Shown one piece after another: positions 1 to 5,488 of a stretch of DNA of 11,802 nucleotides. The notes beneath the pieces were generated by a model that was given only the letters and a program-made list of their open reading frames with translations, was not told the DNA's origin and did no database searches. Position numbers and translations under genes: made by a program. Each line of letters begins with the position of its first letter. Position 1 is the stretch's first letter. Origin of the DNA: FEN-680 sp036845225 (GTDB lineage: Bacteria > Actinomycetota > Geothermincolia > Fen-727 > Anoxymicrobiaceae); the NCBI GenBank assembly GCA_036845225.1, contig DAIUEJ010000062.1, positions 1-11,802 on the forward strand, in the 5' to 3' direction.

Positions 1-1
1 G

Positions 2-484
2 GTCTCGGGGGCGACCGTGATCGCGGGGGCGCAGGACGCGGGGCTCATCGAGGGGGACGAGATGCCGCCGCCGGTGAGCGAGCTGAGCACCTCCGGCAAG
101 ATCATGAGCAAGCTTCCGAAGTCCTGGGTAGACCATTACCAGAAGTTCGACAAGACCACCATCGACCGCAAGGTGGAGGGCGGAGACGTTATCGAGGAGT
201 TCGGGCTCGAGGTGCTGGGGCTGCCCGGGCACACGGCCGGCGGTGTCGGTTACCTGGACCGCGAGCGCAAGCGCGCCTTCATCGGGGACATGGTGTCGTA
301 TTTCTACTCCCGCCCGGGAATGCCGGCCCTGCTGGCGAGCGACAGCCTGGACGACATCTACCAGTCCCAGGCACAGCTGGCGGACCTGGACCTGCAGACG
401 GCGTACCCCGGCCACGGCAAGATAATCGAGCCGGACGCCTCGAAGATCATCGGGCTGTACCTGGGGAAGAAGAAAGGCGCCTGA
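2..484 (+). CDS. MBL-fold metallo-hydrolase, C-terminal part (5' end outside window)
   Basis: The reading frame is open from base 2 and ends with TGA at 482-484, so about 160 residues are visible and the N-terminus, with the HxHxDH zinc motif, lies upstream of the window. The visible part has the later metal-ligand motifs of the metallo-beta-lactamase fold in order. LPGHTAGG gives a His ligand, FIGDM gives the Asp that usually bridges two metals, and AYPGHGK gives the last His. This spacing is usual for the broad glyoxalase II-like hydrolase group, whose members act on thioesters, lactones, phosphoesters and other substrates. The substrate cannot be read from this fragment. The gene converges on the minus-strand phosphoribosyltransferase gene and shares a terminator palindrome with it. 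The fold is confident; the specific function is unknown. Confidence 0.85.
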   Translation, partial: VSGATVIAGAQDAGLIEGDEMPPPVSELSTSGKIMSKLPKSWVDHYQKFDKTTIDRKVEGGDVIEEFGLEVLGLPGHTAGGVGYLDRERKRAFIGDMVSYFYSRPGMPALLASDSLDDIYQSQAQLADLDLQTAYPGHGKIIEPDASKIIGLYLGKKKGA

Positions 485-487
485 CCG

Positions 488-522
488 AAACGCAAAAAGG
501 GGTCAGACCACTTTTTGCGTTT
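488..522. terminator. Bidirectional intrinsic terminator between convergent genes
   Basis: A near-perfect 35-bp palindrome fills the gap between the converging stop codons. The arms AAACGCAAAAAG (488-499) and CTTTTTGCGTTT (511-522) are perfectly complementary over 12 bp. The interior also pairs in part (GGTC/GACC around A505), with one G/A mismatch. On + the T-rich arm runs into further T residues at 520-524, and on - the equivalent arm is also T-rich, so both converging transcripts could end here. The interior GGGGTCAG resembles a palindromic repeat core seen twice more in this window, so a REP-like element may have been adopted as a terminator. Termination itself is inferred from the structure. 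Confidence 0.75.
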
Positions 523-1203
523 TTACTGTGGCCTGGCTGCTTTCAGGACCTTCTCGCGCTCGAGCCGCGCCTTGTCCATGTACTCGAGGACCTCGCTGTC
601 CTTCATGTCGTGGAAGTCGCGGTAGAAGCTGGCCACCGCGAACGAGTAGGTGTGGGCCACGTGCAGGACGATGAGCTTGTCCACCATTCCCCTGATCGTG
701 TCCGCCGTATCAGCCGGGCTCACCGGCACGGCCACCGTTATAAAAGACGCGCCCTGCTTCTTCGCCATCTCGATCGTCGCGATCATGGTGTAACCGGTCG
801 CGAGGCCGTCGTCCGCGAGGATGACGTTCATGCCCTTCAGCGGGATGGGCGGCCTGCCACCTCGGTAGACCTGCTCGCGCCGCTTAACCTCCTGGAGCAC
901 GTTGCTCGAGATGCTGTCGATCTCCTCGGGTGAGATACCGAATGAGCGCACGACCTCGCGGTTGAGCGAGCGGGTCCCATCCGGCGCGATGGCGCCGAAG
1001 CCCATCTCCGGGCTCCAGGGGATCGGAAGCTTGCGCGCGGTCACTACCTCCAGGGGCGCGTTGAAATGCCTTGCGATGGGATAGCCTATCGGGACGCCCC
1101 CACGCGCGATACCCAGCACGGCCAGGTTGTCGGCAGGGCCGTCGTACGCGTCGGCGAGTTGCTGCCCGGCGTCGATGCGATCGACGAAAACCGTTCGCTC
1201 CAT
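523..1203 (-). CDS. Phosphoribosyltransferase-fold protein (COG1926-like)
   Basis: About 226 residues with the type I phosphoribosyltransferase fold. The PRPP-binding loop is clear as VILADDGLATGYT, around residues 127-139. The N-terminal part, with GIARGGVPIGYPIA and the TARKLPIPWSPEMGFGAIAPDG stretch, is typical of the COG1926 'predicted phosphoribosyltransferase' family, whose substrate is mostly unknown. Two ATGs are adjacent at 1206-1204 and 1203-1201. The minus-strand Shine-Dalgarno GAGGGG (1215-1210) lies only 3 nt from the first but 6 nt from the second, so the second is preferred. The gene follows glpD on the same strand after about 54 nt and is probably cotranscribed with it. Nothing in the sequence ties it to glycerol metabolism. 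The stop is TAA at 525-523, directly before the shared terminator. Confidence 0.85.
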   Translation of the reverse strand: MERTVFVDRIDAGQQLADAYDGPADNLAVLGIARGGVPIGYPIARHFNAPLEVVTARKLPIPWSPEMGFGAIAPDGTRSLNREVVRSFGISPEEIDSISSNVLQEVKRREQVYRGGRPPIPLKGMNVILADDGLATGYTMIATIEMAKKQGASFITVAVPVSPADTADTIRGMVDKLIVLHVAHTYSFAVASFYRDFHDMKDSEVLEYMDKARLEREKVLKAARPQ

Positions 1204-1226
1204 CATGTACCCCTCAGTGCGCCAAC

Positions 1227-1267
1227 GGGGTCTTACCCCACCGGCGCGGCCGCCACCTCAAGTGGCG
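1227..1267 (-). other. Two small hairpins at the glpD stop and in the glpD-phosphoribosyltransferase gap
   Basis: The first hairpin, CGCCAC/GTGGCG with a 5-nt loop (1251-1267), places the glpD stop codon in its loop. The second, GGGGT-AAG-ACCCC on the minus strand (1239-1227), lies in the intercistronic gap. Neither is followed by a run of T residues, so they are more likely RNA stability, processing or translation elements than terminators. The GGGGTC/ACCCC sequence also resembles the short palindromes found elsewhere in the window. The structures are plain in the sequence; a role is not shown. Confidence 0.4.
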
Positions 1268-2901
1268 TATCTCCTCGAGAGCTCGACGGTTCTCTTATAC
1301 GCTTCGACCTGGCGCTTTCCTTCGTCCGCATCCCAGCCGAGGAGGTCTCCCATGATGCGGGCCACCTCCGGTGCTACACCAAGGCCCTGGTCGGGTGCTA
1401 TGTAGTAGATCTCTGTCCTGCGGACCAGGAAGTCGTCGACTGTGCGTGCCATCTCGCTCTCGGCCGCGAAACGGACCTGCGCCTTGATGTTGGGGATGGT
1501 GGGCCCGAGCGGTTCGGCGAGCGACGGGTCCTCGTCGCACAGCGCGAGCACGCTCAGCGCTTCGGTGCCCTGCTTGAAGAGCCCGAAAAGGATGTCGTCG
1601 TCGAACTTCAACTTCGCGGAGAGCGCCCTGACCCGCGCCTCGGTGTCCGGGGCGGGGACGTGCAGTATCGGGCGGTTCTTGGTAACGCAGCCGCGCTTCG
1701 CCCTGACCTTGAACTCCTTCAGGAGCTTCATCTGGACGAGGTCCATCATCTCTTCGGCCATCGAGCGCGCGGTGGTGAGCTTCCCGCCCGCGATCGTCAG
1801 CATCCCCGAGCGGCCCTGGTAGATGCGGTGCTCGCGCGAGACCTTGCCGGTGGCGACGTCCTCTCCGCCCTCCTGCATGGCGAGCGGCCGGAGGCCCGCG
1901 TAAGTGCTGATGATGTCCGCCTTGTCGAGGTGCGCGCGGGGCAGGATGTCATTCGCCGCCTCCAGGATGTACTCCACGTCCTCCCTGGTCGCGAACGGGT
2001 TGTCCAGGTCCTCGTGGTAATAGGTGTCGGTCGTGCCGATGAGGGCGAAGTGGCCTCTCGGTATCACGAACATGAGCCGCTTGTCAGTCGGGCTCACGAT
2101 CGGGAGCGCGTTCCTGGTGCTCGCGCGGCCGCGCGGCACCATGATGTGTGAGCCCTTGGTCAGTTGCAGCTTCTTCGGCGCGTCTTTCTCATCGAGCTCG
2201 CAGACCTCGTCGCCCCAGGCGCCGGCCGCGTTGACGACAACCCGGGCCTCGATGTCGAACTCCTCTGAAGTCAGCACGTCGCGCACGTGCGCCCCCGCCA
2301 GGCGTCCGCCGTCGCGGAGCAGCTCGACCACCTCGACGTAGTTGGCGCAGTCGGCGCCGTCATCGATGGCGGTCAGCGCGAAAGCGAGGGTGAGGCGCGC
2401 GTCGTCGGTCGAGCAGTCGTAGAAGACCCCGGCGGCCTTGATGCGCTCGCTGTCCAGGCTGTCCTCGAGCTCCATCGCTTTGTCGTGCATGTACATCTTG
2501 TGGTTCTGGACGTTGCGGAACAGCGCCAGCATGTCGTAGAGGATGAGCCCCGACTCGATCATGAAGATACCGTTCTTGTCCCCCTTGTAGATGGGGAAGG
2601 TGAACGGCTGGGGATAGACGAGGTGCGGCGCGTTCAGCAGCAACTGGCGACGCTCGCGGCACGCCTCGAAGACGAGCTTGAAGTCGAACATCTCCAGGTA
2701 CCGGATGCCGCCGTGGATCATCTTGGACGAGCGGCTGCTGGTGCCGAAAGCCCAGTCGTTCTTGTCCACGCAGGCGCACTTGAAGCCCCGCAGCGCGGCG
2801 TCCCGCGCGATGCAGGCGCCGGTGACTCCACCGCCGATCACGAGCACGTCGTAGCCGGTGGACTTCATCTCCTTGATTGTCTCTTGGCGGGTGGTTCCCA
2901 T
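1258..2901 (-). CDS. glpD: FAD-dependent glycerol-3-phosphate dehydrogenase
   Basis: Oxidises sn-glycerol 3-phosphate to dihydroxyacetone phosphate, passing electrons through FAD to the membrane quinone pool in the GlpD/GlpA family. The protein is 547 residues, a usual length for the family. The N-terminal FAD-binding motif is VIGGGVTGACIARDAALRG (about residues 21-39). The family motifs SSKMIHGGIRYLE (about 58-70), LIGTTDTYYHEDLDNP and STYAGLRPLA follow, then GGKLTTARSMA. The C-terminal DAO_C domain carries the typical DDFLVRRTEIYY segment. An ATG further upstream (2940) exists, but the ATG at 2901-2899 has GGAGG 7 nt upstream on the minus strand and leaves only 17 residues before the Rossmann strand. 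No glpB or glpC genes are adjacent, so a single-subunit GlpD is more likely than a GlpABC complex. The gene is divergent from the sigma-factor gene. Confidence 0.92.
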   Translation of the reverse strand: MGTTRQETIKEMKSTGYDVLVIGGGVTGACIARDAALRGFKCACVDKNDWAFGTSSRSSKMIHGGIRYLEMFDFKLVFEACRERRQLLLNAPHLVYPQPFTFPIYKGDKNGIFMIESGLILYDMLALFRNVQNHKMYMHDKAMELEDSLDSERIKAAGVFYDCSTDDARLTLAFALTAIDDGADCANYVEVVELLRDGGRLAGAHVRDVLTSEEFDIEARVVVNAAGAWGDEVCELDEKDAPKKLQLTKGSHIMVPRGRASTRNALPIVSPTDKRLMFVIPRGHFALIGTTDTYYHEDLDNPFATREDVEYILEAANDILPRAHLDKADIISTYAGLRPLAMQEGGEDVATGKVSREHRIYQGRSGMLTIAGGKLTTARSMAEEMMDLVQMKLLKEFKVRAKRGCVTKNRPILHVPAPDTEARVRALSAKLKFDDDILFGLFKQGTEALSVLALCDEDPSLAEPLGPTIPNIKAQVRFAAESEMARTVDDFLVRRTEIYYIAPDQGLGVAPEVARIMGDLLGWDADEGKRQVEAYKRTVELSRRYAT

Positions 2902-2908
2902 ATGTGTA

Positions 2909-2913
2909 CCTCC
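2909..2913 (-). promoter_or_regulatory. Ribosome binding site that sets the glpD start
   Basis: Minus-strand GGAGG at 2913-2909 is followed by a 7-nt spacer and ATG at 2901-2899. This is the best Shine-Dalgarno in the region and decides against the in-frame ATG codons farther upstream. Confidence 0.75.
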
Positions 2914-2935
2914 AGTCATATTTTCAGCCGGGTAA

Positions 2936-2963
2936 ATCATATCAGAAGGGGTACCGTACTTAA
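2936..2963 (-). promoter_or_regulatory. Candidate housekeeping promoter for glpD
   Basis: On the minus strand TATGAT (2941-2936) matches the -10 consensus at five of six bases. It is preceded at 16 nt by TTAAGT (2963-2958), a weak -35. A start site near 2929 would give a leader of about 28 nt that contains the GGAGG. The region is AT-rich compared with its surroundings. The -35 match is poor, so this is only a candidate. Confidence 0.35.
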
Positions 2964-2992
2964 CTTCTGGGGGTCAGGTCCTTTTTCTTAAG
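2959..2992. repeat. Degenerate palindrome with GGGGTCAG core
   Basis: A 34-bp stretch bounded by CTTAA and TTAAG, with GGGGTCAGGTCCTTTTT inside (from 2970). The core GGGGTCAG followed closely by a C-run and T5 matches the interior of the terminator palindrome at 499-516. It reads as a decayed copy of the same repeat family. It overlaps the candidate glpD -35 region, so it may have affected expression there. It could also be a weak terminator on +, since T5 follows a G/C-rich segment, but the stem is poor. Confidence 0.4.
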
Positions 2993-3062
2993 TCGAAAGC
3001 AAAGAAAAGAGGAAAATACACGACTTCGATGAATCCGGTGGGCGCGTGCCGACGTATGTAAG

Positions 3063-3088
3063 AATATAGCGCATATTACCGGCCGGTA
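3063..3088. promoter_or_regulatory. Two stacked palindromes upstream of the sigma-factor gene (possible operator)
   Basis: AATAT-AGCGC-ATATT (3063-3077) is a perfect 5-bp inverted repeat around a GC-rich centre. It abuts and shares its last base with TACCGGCCGGTA (3077-3088), a perfect 12-bp palindrome. The pair lies 16 nt upstream of the sigma-factor ATG, where a dimeric repressor could bind, or where an RNA hairpin could form close to the AAGGA (3095-3099) ribosome binding site. No regulator is identified. The symmetry is directly visible and the function is inferred. Confidence 0.4.
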
Positions 3089-3104
3089 GCAGATAAGGAC
3101 AGGC

Positions 3105-3713
3105 ATGCCGAACAGCAGGCTTTCCCGCGACGCCAGGGAGGACGCCCGCCTGGTCAGAGAGTGCCTCGGGGGCGACGACGGAGCGTTCGAGGCACTGGTG
3201 CTCAAGTACCAGGACCAGGTGTTCAACGTCGCCTGCAGGATGGTCGGCGACTCGGAGGCAATGGACGTTGCGCAGGAGGCGTTCATCAAGGCTTACCAGG
3301 GGCTCGAGACCTACAAGCCCGGGATGCCTTTCAGGGCCTGGCTGCTGCGCATCGGGACGAATGCGGCGATCGACAGTCTCCGCCGGCGCTCGCGAGGACG
3401 GGATGTGCCCTCGGAGATGATGGTCTCAGCGGGGAATGGCGCGGACGGGACAACGGCCGCCGCCTTCGACCCGCCGGGGCCCGACACGGACAACCCGGAG
3501 GCCGTCAGCGTCTCCAACGAGACGGCGAGAGTGGTCCACCACGCGCTGAAGGGGCTGCCGGACAACTACCGGGTGGTGATGGTGCTCCACCACATGGAAG
3601 GGCTCAGTTACTCGGAGATAGCCCGCGTGATGGGGGTCCCGAGGAACACCGCCAAGACGTGGGGGCACCGCGCACGCGGCCTCCTCTGTGAGGCACTGGA
3701 GGGAGTGATGTGA
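3105..3713 (+). CDS. ECF-type RNA polymerase sigma factor (sigma-70 family)
   Basis: A 202-residue sigma-70 family protein with regions 2 and 4 only, the layout of extracytoplasmic-function sigma factors. Region 2 spans about residues 27-95. It includes the core-binding and -10 recognition helices, seen as FEALVLKYQDQVFNVACRM, DVAQEAFIKAYQGL and FRAWLLRIGTNAAIDSLRRR. Region 4 (about 145-200) has LPDNYRVVMVLHHMEGLSYSEIA followed by a helix-turn-helix, MGVPRNTAKTWGHRAR. The linker between them is long and rich in Gly, Ala, Asp and Pro. The ATG has AAGGA five bases upstream. The anti-sigma factor gene starts one base after the stop, so the two are an operon and the sigma factor is probably held at the membrane until a signal releases it. 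The target promoters and the signal are unknown. No clear ECF-type autoregulatory promoter was found upstream. Confidence 0.93.
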   Translation: MPNSRLSRDAREDARLVRECLGGDDGAFEALVLKYQDQVFNVACRMVGDSEAMDVAQEAFIKAYQGLETYKPGMPFRAWLLRIGTNAAIDSLRRRSRGRDVPSEMMVSAGNGADGTTAAAFDPPGPDTDNPEAVSVSNETARVVHHALKGLPDNYRVVMVLHHMEGLSYSEIARVMGVPRNTAKTWGHRARGLLCEALEGVM

Positions 3714-3714
3714 C

Positions 3715-4146
3715 TTGCGATACGGCCGAGAAGAGAAGACCGGCGAATGCATCAGGGCCGAGAACGCGATAGAGGACCTCGGGGACGGACGCGTCGGGCG
3801 CGTCAGGTGGATGTTCCTGAGACGCCACGTGAAAGACTGCCCCGAGTGTGGCACGTACCTCGAGCGCATGAGCGCGGTCGTCGAGACCCTTTTCGAGACC
3901 CTTTCTCAGATGGAGCGCGTGAGCGCGCCGGACGACTTCGCGGCGCTGGTGATGGCGAGGCTCGTCCAGAGCCTGCTGGGGAGTGAAAGGATCGAGGCGC
4001 GGGAGGGTGAGCGCGGTTCCCGCAACCTGGTCTGGGTGGCGGCGGCCGGAGCAGGGGTTGCGATTGCGGTGGCACTGGCCATCGTGAGGTGGGTGCTGGG
4101 ACGGGAGCACGCCGAAGAGATCGCTGCGGTAGCCAGCTCGGCGTGA
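3715..4146 (+). CDS. Membrane-anchored zinc-finger anti-sigma factor
   Basis: A 143-residue partner of the sigma factor just upstream. The cytoplasmic N-terminus has the ZAS-type signature: Cys12, then His38-x3-Cys42-x2-Cys45 (HVKDCPEC), in the order expected for the zf-HC2 fold. A single hydrophobic segment at about residues 105-128 (LVWVAAAGAGVAIAVALAIV) is followed by only about 15 residues, so the extracytoplasmic part is tiny. Sensing through a large periplasmic-type domain is therefore unlikely. Redox release through the Cys/His zinc site, or a signal within the membrane, is more plausible. The start is TTG at 3715-3717 with GGAGGGAG (3698-3705) nine bases upstream. An in-frame TGA at 3706-3708 excludes a longer protein. 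Confidence 0.85.
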   Translation: MRYGREEKTGECIRAENAIEDLGDGRVGRVRWMFLRRHVKDCPECGTYLERMSAVVETLFETLSQMERVSAPDDFAALVMARLVQSLLGSERIEAREGERGSRNLVWVAAAGAGVAIAVALAIVRWVLGREHAEEIAAVASSA

Positions 4147-4153
4147 GCATTCT

Positions 4154-4191
4154 CCCTCTCCTGTTTGGGGAGAGGGCTGGGGTGAGGGGTA
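4154..4191 (+). repeat. Hairpin plus GGGGTGAGGGG tail, left repeat copy
   Basis: CCCTCTCC (4154-4161) pairs with GGAGAGGG (4169-4176) over 8 bp with a 7-nt loop. It runs into the first copy of an imperfect 20-bp direct repeat (4172-4191) ending GGGGTGAGGGGTA. The sequence type, a CCCTCTCC/GGAGAGGG stem with a GGGGTGAGGGG tail, resembles short intergenic repeats seen in many bacterial genomes. It lies right after the anti-sigma stop and could act in transcript processing. It lacks a T-run and is not a good intrinsic terminator. Confidence 0.5.
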
Positions 4192-4194
4192 GGA

Positions 4195-4247
4195 AGCGTT
4201 TAGCGATGCTGATTCAACTCAGCGGCGGCGCATTTCTTCGAAACGCT
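4195..4247 (+). other. Nested inverted repeats in the anti-sigma/gpsA spacer
   Basis: AGCGTTT (4195-4201) pairs with AAACGCT (4241-4247). Between them lies a smaller hairpin, GCTGA-TTCAAC-TCAGC (4208-4223). There is no coding potential of note. This could be a small structured RNA element or the inner part of a miniature repeat. No function can be assigned from one copy. Confidence 0.35.
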
Positions 4248-4266
4248 CCACCGCTGTGAGATATGA

Positions 4267-4306
4267 GGTGCTAACGCACCGTGCGGTCAGGCTAAAGCCT
4301 GCCCGC
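4267..4306 (+). repeat. Tandem hairpins with CAGGCTAAAGCCTG palindrome
   Basis: Two adjacent hairpins are present. The first is GGTGC-TAAC-GCACC (4267-4280). The second is GCGGTCAGGC-TAAA-GCCTGCCCGC (4283-4306 with the flanking T/A pair), which has a single T/C mismatch. The second is similar to the hairpin in the gpsA 3' end (5389-5412): about 16 of 20 bases match in the shared core beginning GGTCAGGCT. The two probably belong to one repeat family flanking gpsA. Confidence 0.5.
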
Positions 4307-4312
4307 TGTGTC

Positions 4313-4332
4313 GAGGGTCGGGGTGAGGGGTA
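4313..4332 (+). repeat. Right copy of the 20-bp direct repeat; carries the gpsA ribosome binding site
   Basis: This copy differs from 4172-4191 only by CT versus TC at the sixth and seventh bases, giving 18 of 20 identical with a 141-bp offset. Its GAGGGG (4325-4330) lies 6 nt upstream of TTG at 4337-4339, an ideal Shine-Dalgarno spacing. Translation of gpsA therefore appears to depend on repeat-derived sequence. Confidence 0.6.
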
Positions 4333-4336
4333 TCAT

Positions 4337-5488
4337 TTGAATCCGGGTGGCAGGCAGACAAAATCCAGACAGGCGGAGGATGCCGATACCCTGGCGGTCA
4401 TCGGGGCCGGGGCGTGGGGCACGACGCTCGCCGCGCTTCAGGCCTCAAACTTCCGCCGGGTGAACCTGTACACGCAAGAGGCCGACGCGGCCGAGGAGAT
4501 CAACCGCTTCCACAGCAACTCGAGATACCTCGACGATTTCGTAATCCCACGCAATGTCCTGGCGACCTGTTCGATCGAGCGCGCTGTGACAGGCGCGTCC
4601 ACGATAATCGCAGCCGTGCCGTCGCACGCGTCGCGCGACGCGGCTCGCGGCACGCTCGCTCATGCTCAAAAGGGGACGAGGGTGGTCCTTGCAACGAAGG
4701 GGCTCGAGAAAGGCACCGGTCTGTTGAGCCTGGAGGTCTGGCGCGAGGAGCTCTCGGCGCTCGGCTCGCCGCGCCGGAAGCACGACGACTTCCTGGTCCT
4801 CTCGGGCCCCAACCTGGCGCGCGAGGTCTGCCGGGGGATGCCCGCGGTCTCCAGCATCGCCGGGCATGACGCGTCAGAGGTAAGGCGTGCCGCCCGCGCG
4901 CTCTCGCATCCGCTGCTGACACTCATCCCTTACCACGACCCCGTCGGGGCGCAGGTGTCCGGCGCGCTCAAGAACGTGTACGCCGTGGGTTGCGGGATGG
5001 CAAGCGGCCTGGGCTGGGGCGACAACGCCACGGCGGCGATCGTCTGGCGCGGGCTCGAGGAGACGGCGCGCTTCGCGGCGGCTGTTGGAGGAGACCCTGG
5101 GGTGACGGCTACCCCTGCGGGCGTGGGGGATTTCCTGGCGACGTGCACTTCACCGCTCAGCAGGAACCACGACCTCGGTCGCTCCATTGTCGGGGTGGGC
5201 GCCGATGAAGCGGTAAGAGGTGTCAGAGAAGGAGCTCAGACCGCGGGAGAGGCGCTCAGGCGTGGGCGCTCGCTCGGCCTGGAGATGTGCCTGCTTAATG
5301 CTATCTGGTCGGTGCTGGCAGGCGCCCGCAAACCTGCGGCTGTGCTCGAGGCGGCATGCGGCACACCCCGTCGCGCCGCCTGCAGGCGGGGGTCAGGCTT
5401 CGGCCTGGCCCCGTCACCTGTCAAGTCCGGTGGGCTGCTTCTCGGCTGCGGCCAGCCCGCCGCCGACCTGGGGGTGGCTGCTGAATGA
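4337..5488 (+). CDS. gpsA: NAD(P)-dependent glycerol-3-phosphate dehydrogenase with unusual C-terminal tail
   Basis: Reduces dihydroxyacetone phosphate to sn-glycerol 3-phosphate for phospholipid synthesis in the cytoplasm. Family motifs are in order: the nucleotide-binding GAGAWG (residues 23-28), TKGLEKGTG with Lys121, LSGPNLAREVCRG, GALKNVYAVGCGMASGLGWGDN with the conserved Lys212, and GVGDFLATCTSPLSRN with Asp265. The preferred start is TTG 4337, backed by GAGGGG at 6 nt. A GTG at 4256 is in frame but lies inside repeat sequence and has no counterpart in the family. The recognisable GpsA fold ends near residue 337. The last 46 or so residues (from about 5348) are Gly/Ala/Pro/Arg-rich and encoded by hairpin DNA, which suggests loss of the original stop or insertion of a repeat. 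The TGA overlaps the next gene's ATG (ATGA). Confidence 0.9.
   Translation: MNPGGRQTKSRQAEDADTLAVIGAGAWGTTLAALQASNFRRVNLYTQEADAAEEINRFHSNSRYLDDFVIPRNVLATCSIERAVTGASTIIAAVPSHASRDAARGTLAHAQKGTRVVLATKGLEKGTGLLSLEVWREELSALGSPRRKHDDFLVLSGPNLAREVCRGMPAVSSIAGHDASEVRRAARALSHPLLTLIPYHDPVGAQVSGALKNVYAVGCGMASGLGWGDNATAAIVWRGLEETARFAAAVGGDPGVTATPAGVGDFLATCTSPLSRNHDLGRSIVGVGADEAVRGVREGAQTAGEALRRGRSLGLEMCLLNAIWSVLAGARKPAAVLEAACGTPRRAACRRGSGFGLAPSPVKSGGLLLGCGQPAADLGVAAE
5376..5412 (+). repeat. Palindrome and UUCG hairpin inside the gpsA 3' end
   Basis: CCGCCTGCAGGCGG (5376-5389) is a perfect 14-bp palindrome. It shares a base with a strong hairpin, GGGGTCAGGC (5389-5398), loop TTCG, GCCTGGCCCC (5403-5412), whose 10-bp stem has one G-U pair and a stabilising cUUCGg loop. 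This resembles the 4283-4306 hairpin in the spacer upstream of gpsA. No T-run follows and the sequence is read in frame, so it is not a simple terminator. It is the best sign that repeat DNA has been absorbed into the gene. Confidence 0.6.
5429..5461 (+). other. Second hairpin in the gpsA 3' end, just before the COG3580 start
   Basis: GGTGGGCTG (5429-5437) pairs with CAGCCCGCC (5453-5461) over 9 bp with one G-U pair and a 15-nt loop. It ends 9 nt before the G-rich segment (5470-5477) that probably serves as ribosome binding site for the next gene. It could modulate coupling between gpsA and the downstream gene. Confidence 0.4.

Noticed and set aside
1066..2151. 361-codon open frame on + opposite glpD
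   Set aside because: Antisense shadow of glpD produced by high GC at third positions. It has no recognisable domain, and the glpD motifs on the other strand are decisive.
4154..4176. Intrinsic terminator after the anti-sigma gene
   Set aside because: The stem is good but is followed by a G-rich segment, not T residues. It is better described as a repeat hairpin.
4195..4312. tRNA or known small RNA in the spacer
   Set aside because: The pairing does not form a cloverleaf, there is no TTCRANNY T-loop, and it matches no RNA family I recognise.
4256..4336. Longer gpsA start at GTG 4256
   Set aside because: The added 27 residues are encoded by repeat hairpins, have no family counterpart and no ribosome binding site. 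TTG 4337 has GAGGGG at 6 nt.
5389..5412. Terminator at the gpsA end
   Set aside because: A strong UUCG hairpin, but with no T-run, inside an open reading frame, and with coupled genes continuing downstream.
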